From contig NZ_NFUR01000004.1 in assembly GCF_002127225.1 (NCBI RefSeq), positions 124,001-188,000 on the forward strand: a stretch of DNA of 64,000 nucleotides, in the 5' to 3' direction. This document shows positions 1 through 8,770 of the stretch, piece after piece. Positions within the stretch are counted from its first letter, which is position 1. Each line of letters opens with the position of its first letter. A model generated the notes under the pieces. The model was not told the DNA's origin, searched no databases, and was given only the letters and a program-made list of their open reading frames with translations. A program made the position numbers and the translations under genes. Source of the DNA: Sphingomonas sp. IBVSS2. Its GTDB lineage: Bacteria; Pseudomonadota; Alphaproteobacteria; Sphingomonadales; Sphingomonadaceae.

Positions 1-648
1 GCCTTCCGCCCGGCCCACCGCGATGCATTCGCGCACCAGCGCGCGCATCACTTCCGCCACGCCTTCGTCGTTCGCCACTTCGGCGGCACGGCGGGTGAGC
101 GCACTGACGATCCCCGAGCAGTTGATCGCGAGCTTTCGCCAGGCCGCGGTGACGAAATCGGGCGTGGTCTGCGCGTCGATCGGCGTGTCGGCGAACAGCG
201 CGACCAGGGCTTCGCCGCCCTCGCCCTCAGGCACATGGATCGTCCCGTTGCGGCGCTGGACGATGCGGCCGGGCGCGCGCCGCTCGGCGGGCAGGTCGAT
301 GATCACGGGCACGGTGCGCTGCGCCGGCACCTGGGGGAAGCGATCGCGCTGCTCGACGCCGTTCTGGATCACCGCGAGCCGAGTGGCGGGACCCATCAGG
401 CCGGGCAGCCAGGCGGCCGCGGCAGCGCAGTCATAGGTCTTGGTGGTGCAGAGTATCCAATCCACCGCGCTCGCCCCGGCCGGATCGGTGAGGATGCGCG
501 GCGCGGCGCGGATCACCCCCTCGGGCGTCTCGACCTCGAGATCGGCGAGCGGCGAGCGCGCGCAGACCGTGACGTCGTGGCCCTGGGCCAGCCAGGCGGC
601 AAGGGTGCCGCCGATGGCGCCCGCGCCGATCACCGCCACGCTGGCCAT
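1..648 (-). CDS. Ketopantoate reductase-like (ApbA/PanE family) oxidoreductase, partial
   Basis: The 3' end lies beyond the left edge; 216 N-terminal residues are visible. The protein begins MASVAVIGAGAIGGTLAAWL, a GxGxxG Rossmann nucleotide-binding start that in this family binds NADP(H). A second segment (WRKLAINCSG, about residue 180) carries the Lys expected at the catalytic position. The family reduces 2-dehydropantoate to pantoate for coenzyme A synthesis, but many members act on other 2-oxo acids, so the substrate is not fixed by sequence alone. The ATG overlaps the stop of the upstream DUF1993 gene by one base (TGATG), which implies translational coupling. Confidence 0.85.
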   Translation of the reverse strand, partial: MASVAVIGAGAIGGTLAAWLAQGHDVTVCARSPLADLEVETPEGVIRAAPRILTDPAGASAVDWILCTTKTYDCAAAAAWLPGLMGPATRLAVIQNGVEQRDRFPQVPAQRTVPVIIDLPAERRAPGRIVQRRNGTIHVPEGEGGEALVALFADTPIDAQTTPDFVTAAWRKLAINCSGIVSALTRRAAEVANDEGVAEVMRALVRECIAVGRAEG

Positions 649-1154
649 CAGATGCCGCCCAGATAATCCATCTTGCCCACCGGCGCGCCCTTGTAGCGCA
701 GGATCGCGTAGGCGGCGGTCATGTGGAAATAGAAATTGGGGAGGACGAAGCCGGTCACATAGGGCAGCCCCTTGAAGTGGAAGCTGCGGCTGGGCGTCTT
801 CACTTCGACATCGGCATCCTCGCGTCCGTCGATCGCTTCGCGCGGAACGGCTTTCAGGAAGGCGACCGTCGCGGCGATGCGTGCCTGCAACGCGTCGAAG
901 CTCGTCTCGGTATCGGGCATCGCCGGTGCCTCGATCCGGCCGATCCGCGCCACGGCGAGCTTGGCCGAATCGCTGACCCGCTGGATCTGCGCGGTGAGTG
1001 GCGCCATGTCCTCGGCCAGCCGGGCGGCGAGCAGTTCCTCGTGCGGGATGCCCTGCTCGTCGGCCCAGGCGCGCGCCTTGTCGAGGAATGCCGCCATCGC
1101 CTTGAAGCCGCGCAGGAAGACGGGAACGGTCAGGTCGTAGAGTTCGGTTGCCAT
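648..1154 (-). CDS. DUF1993 domain-containing protein
   Basis: A 168-residue soluble protein that begins MATELYDLTVPVFLRGFKAM and is DUF1993-like throughout (a helical bundle related to the DinB fold); the biochemical role is unknown. The frame stays open upstream to 1244, but that stretch encodes Arg-rich sequence atypical of the family, so I place the start at the ATG at 1154. It is coupled to the downstream ketopantoate-reductase-like gene by a one-base stop/start overlap, so the two probably form a short operon. Confidence 0.8.
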   Translation of the reverse strand: MATELYDLTVPVFLRGFKAMAAFLDKARAWADEQGIPHEELLAARLAEDMAPLTAQIQRVSDSAKLAVARIGRIEAPAMPDTETSFDALQARIAATVAFLKAVPREAIDGREDADVEVKTPSRSFHFKGLPYVTGFVLPNFYFHMTAAYAILRYKGAPVGKMDYLGGI

Positions 1155-1388
1155 GGTCGCGCAGATAAGCCCCCGCGAAACGCCGCGCAACGGGCCTGAA
1201 CGGGAGCGAAATGTTTCCGGGTGGCGCTGATGGTTGTGGCGCAACGAGATACGAAGTCACGATGTGCGATAAAGATTCGCGTAAAAACAGTGGCTTGATC
1301 GAATGTCACTGAACTGTCGTTGATAAGAAATGTACTATTCATGATCCGAGGCAACCGGCCCCCTGCATATTGAAGGGGGCCAGATTCC

Positions 1389-4163
1389 ATGTTTCGCAAA
1401 CCGTCTCTCCGCACGCGCCTGTTGCTTGGCGCCGCGCTTTTCGCCGTACCGGTCGCCGCGCACGCCAATGACGTGACCGGCAATGTTTCCGAGGCGAGCG
1501 GCACCCGCAACCTGCAGGGGGCGCGTGTCACCATCGTCGAGCTGCGCCGCACCACCGAGGCCGATGCCTCGGGCAGCTTCCGCTTCGGCGACGTTCCGGC
1601 CGGCACCTACACGCTGCGCGCCGAGTTCGCCGGCGTGCCCGCGAGCGAAGTGAAGATCGTGGTGCCGGAAAGCGGCGTGTTCCGGCAGGACCTCGTGCTC
1701 GGCACCGCGGGCAGCCAGATCCTCGTCGTCGGCCAGCGCGCCAACCTGCTCGGCTCGCTCTCGCGCCAGCGCGCCGCCGATGGCGTGGAGAGCGTGCTGA
1801 CCCGCGACGCGGTTGGCCAGTTCCCGGACCAGAACGTGGCGGAATCGCTGCGTCGCCTGCCGGGCATCAACATCCTGAACGACCAGGGCGAGGGCCGCTT
1901 CGTCTCGGTCCGCGGCCTCGATCCCGAGCTCAACGGCACCTCGGTCAACGGCACGCGCCTGCCCGCGCCCGAATCCGACGTCCGCTCGGTCGCGCTCGAC
2001 GTGATCTCGAGCGACACGATCGAATCGATCGAGGTCAAGAAGTCCCTGACCCCCGACATGGACGCCGACACCATCGGCGCGTCGATCGAGATCAACACGG
2101 TGAGCGCCTTTGCCCGCAAGAAGGACCTGCTGACCGCTTCGATCGAGGGCAGCTACAACAATCTGCGCGAGACGGTGACGCCCAAGGCGAGCTTCGATTT
2201 CTCGACTCGCATCACCGACAATTTCGGCATTGCCGGCGGCGTCTCCTATTATCAGCGCAAGTTCGCGACCAACAACGAAGAGATGGACGGCTGGGACGAG
2301 GATGGCGGCAACGCCTATGCCGATACCGTGGAATATCGCGACTATGACGTGGAGCGTAAGCGCTTCAGCTCGTCGCTGTCGCTCGATTTCAAGCCCAGCG
2401 ACACCACCACGCTCTACGCCCGCGGCCTCTATTCGCGCTTCGACGATCAGGAATATCGCCGCCGGCTGACCTTCGAAATGGACGAGGCGCCGTCGCGCGG
2501 CTCGGCCACCGGCGCCACCTTCGATTCGAAGGACGGCGAGATCACGGTCACGCGCGACCTCAAGGACCGCTTCGAGCGCCAGGAGATCAAGTCGATCACC
2601 CTGGGTGGCGAAACCAAGGCCAATGGTTGGAAGCTCAACTATTCGGGCAGCTGGGCACGGTCGAGCGAGCGCGAGAATGGCTCGATCGATCCGGCCGCGT
2701 TCGAGCGCAAGTTCGACGATGGCGACAATTTCGTCGTTGCCTTCGACTATGCCGACCAGATGAAGACCCGCTACAATATCGTGGCGGGCCAGGCGGCGTT
2801 CGTCGATCCCGCGGGATATGAGTTCGACAAGCTCGAGCGCACCACGCTGAGCGATTCGGTCGATACCGAATGGGCGGCCAAGGCGGACCTCGCCAAGACC
2901 TTTGCGACCGGCGCGGGCGAGTTCACCGTGCAGGGCGGCGCCAAGTTCCGCTGGCGCACCAAGCGCTATGACGCGAACATCGACGTCTATGAATATGACG
3001 GCCCGGGCGACCTCACCATGCGGGACCTGCTCGGGCCGCAGGACTATGACCTGGCGAACATCGAGCCGGCGCTGTCGAAGACCGGGTTCCGCACCTATTT
3101 CGACGCCAATCGCAAGCTGTTCGCGCTGGACGGCGGCGATACGTTCGAAAGCTCGAACGACTCCGATTACAAGGTGAAGGAAGACGTCTCGGCCGGCTAT
3201 CTGCTCGCCCGCTGGGACAGCGGCAAGGTCCGGGTGATCGGCGGCGTGCGCATGGAGCGCACCCGTAACGACATCCATGGCCAGGTGCTGGACCTCGATG
3301 CCAAGACGGTGACGCCGATCCGCGTCACCCGCAGCTATACCGATTGGTTGCCCAGCCTGACCACGCGCTTCGAGCCGACCGACGGCCTGGTGCTGCGTGC
3401 CGCCGGCTATCGCAGCCTGGTGCGTCCGAAATTCTCGAAGCTGGCGCCGCGCGTGGTGATCGAGGACGACGAGGGCGAGTTCGGCAACCCGAACCTCCAG
3501 CCCTACAAGGCGTGGAACTTCGATGCCTCGGCGGAATATTATTTCGGCAAGGGCGGCGGCCTGTCGCTCGGCTATTTCCACAAGGACATCAAGAACTACA
3601 TCGTCGACCGCGTGTACCAGGACTATGCCTATAACGGCCGCACTCTCGACCAGGCGATGATCCCGTACAATGGGCCGAGCGCGCGCATCAACGGCGTCGA
3701 GTTCAGCTACAGCCAGGTCTACAGCTTCCTGCCGGGCGCGCTGAGCGGGCTGCTGACCCAGGTCAACTATACCTTCACCGACGCCAAGGGCACGGTGCTC
3801 AAGGATGGCGATATCGGCGATCCCCGTGTGATCCCGCTGCCTTCGGCCGCGCGGAATACGTTCAACGTCGTGCTGGGGTATGAGAAGGGGCCGATCTCCT
3901 TCCGGGTCGCCGGCACCTATCGCGACAAATATCTCGACGAGCTGGGCGACGATGCGACCGAGGACCGTTACGTCACCGATCACTTCCAGCTGGATATCAG
4001 CGCGAAATACTGGATCACCAAGAACATCCAGGTCTTTGGCGACCTGATCAACCTGACCAACGAGCCCTATTACGCCTATCGCAACTTTGCGGGCCGCTCG
4101 CGGCTCCTGCAATATGAGGACTATAGCTTCACCGGCAAGTTCGGCGCGAAGATCAAGTTCTGA
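1389..4163 (+). CDS. TonB-dependent outer-membrane receptor with N-terminal carboxypeptidase-regulatory-like domain
   Basis: A 924-residue receptor. A signal peptide (residues 1 to about 26, ending AHA) is followed by a carboxypeptidase-regulatory-like beta domain (about 28-100, motif DASGSFRFGDVPAGTYTLRA). A plug domain comes next (about 115-235, with FPDQNVAESLRRLPGI and FVSVRGLDPELNGTSVNG), then a long beta barrel ending in Phe. Such receptors import siderophores, glycans or other large nutrients using TonB energy; the ligand cannot be read from sequence. The ATG is preceded by a purine-rich GGGGGCCAGA. The gene is followed by a strong hairpin terminator and has no FecI/FecR partner nearby. 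Confidence 0.95.
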   Translation: MFRKPSLRTRLLLGAALFAVPVAAHANDVTGNVSEASGTRNLQGARVTIVELRRTTEADASGSFRFGDVPAGTYTLRAEFAGVPASEVKIVVPESGVFRQDLVLGTAGSQILVVGQRANLLGSLSRQRAADGVESVLTRDAVGQFPDQNVAESLRRLPGINILNDQGEGRFVSVRGLDPELNGTSVNGTRLPAPESDVRSVALDVISSDTIESIEVKKSLTPDMDADTIGASIEINTVSAFARKKDLLTASIEGSYNNLRETVTPKASFDFSTRITDNFGIAGGVSYYQRKFATNNEEMDGWDEDGGNAYADTVEYRDYDVERKRFSSSLSLDFKPSDTTTLYARGLYSRFDDQEYRRRLTFEMDEAPSRGSATGATFDSKDGEITVTRDLKDRFERQEIKSITLGGETKANGWKLNYSGSWARSSERENGSIDPAAFERKFDDGDNFVVAFDYADQMKTRYNIVAGQAAFVDPAGYEFDKLERTTLSDSVDTEWAAKADLAKTFATGAGEFTVQGGAKFRWRTKRYDANIDVYEYDGPGDLTMRDLLGPQDYDLANIEPALSKTGFRTYFDANRKLFALDGGDTFESSNDSDYKVKEDVSAGYLLARWDSGKVRVIGGVRMERTRNDIHGQVLDLDAKTVTPIRVTRSYTDWLPSLTTRFEPTDGLVLRAAGYRSLVRPKFSKLAPRVVIEDDEGEFGNPNLQPYKAWNFDASAEYYFGKGGGLSLGYFHKDIKNYIVDRVYQDYAYNGRTLDQAMIPYNGPSARINGVEFSYSQVYSFLPGALSGLLTQVNYTFTDAKGTVLKDGDIGDPRVIPLPSAARNTFNVVLGYEKGPISFRVAGTYRDKYLDELGDDATEDRYVTDHFQLDISAKYWITKNIQVFGDLINLTNEPYYAYRNFAGRSRLLQYEDYSFTGKFGAKIKF

Positions 4164-4186
4164 TCGCGGAGCCCCGAAGAACGAAG

Positions 4187-4218
4187 AGAGCCGGCGCGGT
4201 GCGGACCGCGCCGGCTCT
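4187..4218 (+). terminator. Hairpin terminator after the TonB receptor gene
   Basis: A perfect 14-bp GC-rich stem (AGAGCCGGCGCGGT with its complement) closes a GCGG loop and is followed by a short T-rich stretch (TCTCGTTT). It lies 24 bp after the receptor stop codon and before the convergent chemotaxis gene, and may work in both directions. Confidence 0.8.
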
Positions 4219-4271
4219 TCTCGTTTGGGAGCGTATCGGCCCTGAAGCCAGGGGGCTCGCGATGCCCCGAA

Positions 4272-6032
4272 TTAGTGCAGCGTGGAGCCGTTCACTCCTG
4301 GGCGCTGCCGGGAGGAGCGGTGGCCTTGCGGCGCGACGATGGTGAAGCTGGCGGCACCGTCGGCCAGCGTGTCGACTTCCCGGGTGAGGTTGCGCGCGGC
4401 GGCAGAGGTCTCCTCGACCATCGCGGCATTCTGCTGGGTGCCCCGATCCATGTCGCCGATCGCATCGCTCACCTGGCTGATCGCGTGCGACTGGGCGTTG
4501 TTGTCCTCGGCCATGGTGCCGATCAGCGCATGGACCTGGCCGACATCGCCCGAAATGTCGGAAAGGGCGCCGTCCACCTTCTGCACCGCGTCCACCGCGG
4601 CGACGATATCGGTCTGGGTGGCGGTCAGCTGGTCGCGGGCGCGGCCGGCTTCCTCTTCCGCCCGCATCGCCAGCGCGCTGACCAGGTCTGCGACCACCGC
4701 GAAGCCGCGCCCAGCCTCGCCGGCGCGGCCCGCTTCCACGGCGGCGTTCATCGCCAGTACGCGCGTCTGGAAGGCGATCTTGTCGAGCCCCTCGATCACG
4801 CCGTCGATGCCCTTGGCGCTCTCGCTCACCCGCGTCATCGCCTGCACCGCCTCGTCGGCGATCGCGCGGCCATTGCCGACCACGGCGATGGCGCCATCGG
4901 CGCGCGACAGCGTCTCGTTGGCCGAGAGCGCGATCGACTTGAGGCGATGATCGATCGCGTGGATGGCAGCGGAAGTCTCCTCCAGGCTTGCGGCATTGCT
5001 CTCGGTGCGGCGGGCCAGGTCTTCCGAGGCGGAGGCGATCTCGCTCGCGCCGGTGCGGATATTCTCGGTGCCGGTCACGACGTTGCCGATCAATGCCCGC
5101 AGGCCCTGGGCGGCATCGTTGAAGCTGCGCTTGAGCGCAGCGAAGGGGCCGGTGAGTTCGGCTTCGACCTCGACGCTGAGATCGCCGCGCGCCATCGCAT
5201 CCAGGCTGGTGCCGATCGTATCGACGATCAGGCGCGTCTGCGCCTCCTTCGCGGCTTCGGCGGCCTTGAGCTTGTCGCGGAAGGCATCGATCGCCTGCGC
5301 CATCCCGCCCAGTTCGTCCTCGCGATCGGCATGGGGAACGCGGACCGACAGGTCGCCGCCGTCCAGCGCGCGCATCGTGTCGGCAAGGTCGAGCAGCGGG
5401 CGAACGAGCAGGCGGCGCGCGGCCTGGGCGAGCAGGAACGCGGTGCCCATGCCGGCCAGCAGCGTGATGGACAGGATGATCATCGCCACGGTGCCGAGTG
5501 TCGCCGAACTGGCGGCGACCTGATGCGCATGGCTGTCGATCGCGTCCGAAGCGGCCGCCATCGATTTCTCGAGCGCGCGGAACTGTTCCAGGAAGGCCGA
5601 CATCTGCGTGCGGGCCGCGACGGGATCGCTGCCGGCGGTCTCGACGATCTTCTGCGCGGCGGCGGCATAGGCGTCCATCGGTGCCTTGAGCTTGCTCGTC
5701 GCCGCGACGATGCTGTCGACGCCGGTGAAGGCGGCATCCTTGTCGATTGCCGCGGAGAGCGTGCCGAGATGCTCCTTCAGGTCCTTCAGCGTCTCCTGGC
5801 GCGCGGTGTCGTCGCCGCCGAGCAGCGCGCCGAGCACGTCCGCGCGCACCGCGTCGTGCATCATGTCGGCTTCCATATGGTTCTGGAGCAGACTGGCCGC
5901 GGTCGCCTGTTGGGCGATCGCGGCATTCTCCTTGGCCACGATGAAAAGGCCGGTGCCCCCGGAAAGGGCGGTGATGCCGACCAGAACGGCGGCGGCCTGC
6001 GTCGTGGCTTTGTTCAGCGACGTGATCTTCAC
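4272..6032 (-). CDS. Methyl-accepting chemotaxis protein
   Basis: 586 residues from a GTG start preceded by GGGAGA. The frame stays open upstream to 6080 but encodes only Arg/Pro-rich sequence. Layout: TM1 (about 12-32); a periplasmic sensor region of about 145 residues without a recognised ligand-binding motif; TM2 (about 180-203, LGTVAMIILSITLLAGMG); a HAMP linker (about 203-256); and a cytoplasmic signalling helix pair with the hairpin tip IAFQTRVLAMNAAVEAGRAG, typical of MCPs that bind CheA/CheW. No CheR/CheB-tethering pentapeptide is seen at the C terminus. No che genes lie in the window, so it is an orphan receptor gene. Confidence 0.93.
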   Translation of the reverse strand: MKITSLNKATTQAAAVLVGITALSGGTGLFIVAKENAAIAQQATAASLLQNHMEADMMHDAVRADVLGALLGGDDTARQETLKDLKEHLGTLSAAIDKDAAFTGVDSIVAATSKLKAPMDAYAAAAQKIVETAGSDPVAARTQMSAFLEQFRALEKSMAAASDAIDSHAHQVAASSATLGTVAMIILSITLLAGMGTAFLLAQAARRLLVRPLLDLADTMRALDGGDLSVRVPHADREDELGGMAQAIDAFRDKLKAAEAAKEAQTRLIVDTIGTSLDAMARGDLSVEVEAELTGPFAALKRSFNDAAQGLRALIGNVVTGTENIRTGASEIASASEDLARRTESNAASLEETSAAIHAIDHRLKSIALSANETLSRADGAIAVVGNGRAIADEAVQAMTRVSESAKGIDGVIEGLDKIAFQTRVLAMNAAVEAGRAGEAGRGFAVVADLVSALAMRAEEEAGRARDQLTATQTDIVAAVDAVQKVDGALSDISGDVGQVHALIGTMAEDNNAQSHAISQVSDAIGDMDRGTQQNAAMVEETSAAARNLTREVDTLADGAASFTIVAPQGHRSSRQRPGVNGSTLH

Positions 6033-6159
6033 GAGAAATCTCCCGTGCGGAAGCCTCCGCGGCGTCCGCCTCCGAGGCAATTATAGGGGGCCGCCGCCCC
6101 CGCTCGGTGGGAGCCCTCTATTATTGTGTCCGGGGGGTTTCACGCAGCGGGGCTAGAAC

Positions 6160-7332
6160 ATGGGTAGGACGACGCTTGGCGGGGGCTCGACGGCGCTCGC
6201 ATTGCTTTTCTCGACATCGGCACTGGCACAGGAGACCGCCGAGCCTGCCCTGGATATCGGCGCGACGTATCGCGTCGACCTGTCGGGAGTCGCCGCCGAC
6301 GGCCGCCGGATGCGCAGCTTCGGGCTCGACGACCTCAACATCGAGGTGGATGGGGATCTGGCGCGGCTGGTCGGCTGGAAGGGCGCGCGCTTCCATATCG
6401 GCCTGCTCAACAATCTCGGCGGCCGGCCCAATGATGTGGCGGGCACGCTGCAGGGCGTCGACAATATCGAAGTCGCTTCGCCCAAGCTGCGCCTGTTCGA
6501 GATCTGGGTGGAGCAGAAGCTGGGCAGTGCGACTACGCTGCGGGCCGGCCTCTACGATCTCAACAGCGAATTCTATGCCAGCGAGGCGTCGGGCCTGTTG
6601 CTCGCCCCGGCCTTCGGCGTGGGCTCGGAGATCGCGGCGACCGGCCCCAATGGCCCCTCGATCTTTCCGACCACCGCATTGGCCGTCCGCATCGAGCAGC
6701 GCTTCGGCGGCGCGGGCTTTGCGCGAGTCGCGGTGCTGAATGCCACTGCGGGCGCGCTCGGCGACGATCGCGGCTCGGCGCTCGATTTCCATCACGGCGC
6801 GCTGCTGATCGGCGAGGCGGGACTGGAGAAGGACGGCGACAAGCTGGCGCTCGGCGCCTGGGGCTATACCCGGCGGCAGGACGATATCGCCGATATCGAC
6901 GACACCGGCAATCCGATCCGCCGGAAGGCGCGGGGTGCCTATGTGATCGCGGAAAAGGCGCTGGGCGACCAGGACGGGCCCTTCGCCACCACCCTGTTCG
7001 CCCGCGCCGGAATATCGGACGGCCGGACCACGCCCTACAAGGGCGGCTGGCAAGCGGGCCTGCGCGCCGCCCATGTCGTGCGCGGTCGCGACGACAGCCA
7101 GTTCTCGATCGGCGTGAACCAGGCCTATCTTGCGGACGGCTATCGCGACCTGCTGCGCGCCGGCGGCGTCCGCACCGCGGCGGCGGAGAATGCGATCGAA
7201 CTGACCTATTCGGATCGCCTCACCAGCTTCCTGACGCTGCAGCCCGACCTGCAGTTCATCTGGAATCGCGGCGGCGACGAGGATGCGCCGCGCGTCACCG
7301 TGATCACTTTGCGTGCCACGCTGGAGTACTGA
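6160..7332 (+). CDS. OprB-family carbohydrate-selective porin-like protein
   Basis: 390 residues with a signal peptide (about 1-23, STSALA|QE). The body resembles OprB porins (PF04966): the segment GLYDLNSEFYASEASGLLL, about residue 128 onward, is characteristic, and the protein ends in an aromatic residue (LEY) as outer-membrane barrels do. OprB porins are passive sugar channels in the outer membrane. It is divergent from the MCP gene across about 130 bp and appears monocistronic. Confidence 0.75.
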   Translation: MGRTTLGGGSTALALLFSTSALAQETAEPALDIGATYRVDLSGVAADGRRMRSFGLDDLNIEVDGDLARLVGWKGARFHIGLLNNLGGRPNDVAGTLQGVDNIEVASPKLRLFEIWVEQKLGSATTLRAGLYDLNSEFYASEASGLLLAPAFGVGSEIAATGPNGPSIFPTTALAVRIEQRFGGAGFARVAVLNATAGALGDDRGSALDFHHGALLIGEAGLEKDGDKLALGAWGYTRRQDDIADIDDTGNPIRRKARGAYVIAEKALGDQDGPFATTLFARAGISDGRTTPYKGGWQAGLRAAHVVRGRDDSQFSIGVNQAYLADGYRDLLRAGGVRTAAAENAIELTYSDRLTSFLTLQPDLQFIWNRGGDEDAPRVTVITLRATLEY

Positions 7333-7512
7333 GAGCAGCGTCCCGGCGCGTGTGAAATAATTGTAATCTATAGATCAGGTTTAGTTGAGCCTGGGTCGCA
7401 TAACACTTGGCTATGACTCGCGTTGTTCTTGGTAAGGCATGGCGCGATTTGCTGATTGACCGTGGTGTGTTGTGTTCATAGTGCACCGTGCAACTCAAGT
7501 GGGACAAGCGAA

Positions 7513-8439
7513 ATGCCCGTAACCTTCGCGCCGGAAGCGGTTCCGGCGAGGTTTCCGCGCAAGTTGCGCGAACTGCACAATCCTCATCTCGACTCCACCG
7601 TGTGGAACGACGTGGCGTTCCGCGGCGACGATGTGGTGGTGGCCGGCTATGCCAAATCGGGCACCAGCTGGGTGCAGCAGATCGTCGCGCAGCTGGTGTT
7701 CAACGGGGATCCCGAGGTTTCGATCGCGGACATCTCGCCCTGGGTCGATCTGCGGGCCGGGCCGGTGCTGGCACGGCTCGCCATGCTGGAGGCGCAGCCG
7801 CATCGCCGCATCCTGAAGACGCATCTGCCGGTCGATGCGCTGCGCTTCAGCCGCAAGGCCAGATATATCCATGTCGCGCGCGACGGACGTGACGTGGCAT
7901 GGAGCCTGCACAACCATCATCTGCACGCGGCCGATGCCTGGTATGCGATGCTCAACGACACGCCCGGCCGGGTCGGCCCGCCGGTGCCGCGCGCCAATCC
8001 CGATATCGCCGAATATTTCCGCGAATGGTTGAGCGGCGACGGCGCGCCCTTCTGGCCCTTCTGGGAGAATGTCCGGAGCTGGTGGGCGGTTCGCGACCTG
8101 CCCAATATCCATCTCGTCCATTTCGAGGCGCTGAAGCGCGACATGGCGGGGGAGATCCGGCGGATCGCCGATTTCCTCGAGATCGAAGTCGATCCGGCAA
8201 GCTGGCCGCGCGTCCTGCGCCATTGCAGCTTCGACTGGATGAAGGCCAATGCCCCCCAGGTTGCCCCGCTCGGCGGTGCATTCTGGAAGGGAGGCGCCGA
8301 GACTCTCATCAATCAAGGCACCAATGGCCGCTGGCGCGATGTGCTCACGGCCAGGGACGCGGCCGATTACGAAGCCGCGGCGCTGGCCGAACTCGGCCCG
8401 GAATGTGCCACATGGCTTGCAGGCGGCGCGGCGGCGTAA
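7513..8439 (+). CDS. Sulfotransferase family protein
   Basis: 308 residues. The 5'-phosphosulfate-binding loop YAKSGTSWVQQI lies near residue 48, and the 3'-phosphate-binding segment HVARDGRDVAWS lies near residue 122. Both are hallmarks of PAPS-dependent sulfotransferases (PF00685). No signal peptide is seen, so it should be cytosolic. Enzymes of this family move sulfate from PAPS onto hydroxyls or amines; the acceptor is unknown. The chosen ATG (7513) precedes the conserved domain; the frame is open back to 7456. Confidence 0.88.
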   Translation: MPVTFAPEAVPARFPRKLRELHNPHLDSTVWNDVAFRGDDVVVAGYAKSGTSWVQQIVAQLVFNGDPEVSIADISPWVDLRAGPVLARLAMLEAQPHRRILKTHLPVDALRFSRKARYIHVARDGRDVAWSLHNHHLHAADAWYAMLNDTPGRVGPPVPRANPDIAEYFREWLSGDGAPFWPFWENVRSWWAVRDLPNIHLVHFEALKRDMAGEIRRIADFLEIEVDPASWPRVLRHCSFDWMKANAPQVAPLGGAFWKGGAETLINQGTNGRWRDVLTARDAADYEAAALAELGPECATWLAGGAAA

Positions 8440-8457
8440 CGGCCGGCCGCTTGCAGA

Positions 8458-8496
8458 TCGAGGTCCATGCGCCGAAGTAGGGCGCATGGACCTCGA
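8458..8496. promoter_or_regulatory. Perfect 16-bp inverted repeat covering a start codon
   Basis: TCGAGGTCCATGCGCC at 8458-8473 is the exact complement of 8481-8496, with a 7-nt loop (GAAGTAG). The right arm contains the ATG (8486) of the next small gene, so in mRNA the start codon and the first codons would be base-paired. There is no T run, so it is not an ordinary terminator for the sulfotransferase gene. Confidence 0.75.
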
Positions 8497-8749
8497 CGCA
8501 TTGCTCACCCATTATTTCGGCACCGACGAACCCGAAGCGCTGGACGATACCGCCCGCGCGCGCGGGGAGGAGCGGCTGCGCATCGATTTCGGCGTGGAGC
8601 AGGAGCCTTCGCGCAAGTTCGCGCTCTGGGTGGTGATGGAGGGGCTCGGCATCGCACCCTTGCCGGCCCAGGCCTTTGAGAAGACGCCCGCGCTCAAGGC
8701 GGCGGCGGAGCGATATCTCGATGCGGCGTGGCGGCTGGAGCGGGAATAG
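8486..8749 (+). CDS. Small conserved-type hypothetical protein
   Basis: An 87-residue acidic soluble protein (MDLDALLTHYFGTDEPEALD...), with no signal peptide or membrane segment. I do not recognise the family. It lies 46 bp after the sulfotransferase gene and converges on the ECF42 sigma gene. Its ATG sits inside the right arm of a perfect inverted repeat, with AGTAGGG in the loop as the only candidate ribosome-binding site, which suggests translation may be controlled by RNA folding. Confidence 0.6.
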   Translation: MDLDALLTHYFGTDEPEALDDTARARGEERLRIDFGVEQEPSRKFALWVVMEGLGIAPLPAQAFEKTPALKAAAERYLDAAWRLERE

Positions 8750-8770
8750 GCGGTTTCCCCGGCGCATCGC

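Noticed and set aside
1335..6086. Long open frames antisense to the first TonB receptor (minus) and the chemotaxis receptor (plus)
   Set aside because: The opposite strand encodes proteins with clear domains and signal or TM segments; the antisense frames have low-complexity composition and no domains.
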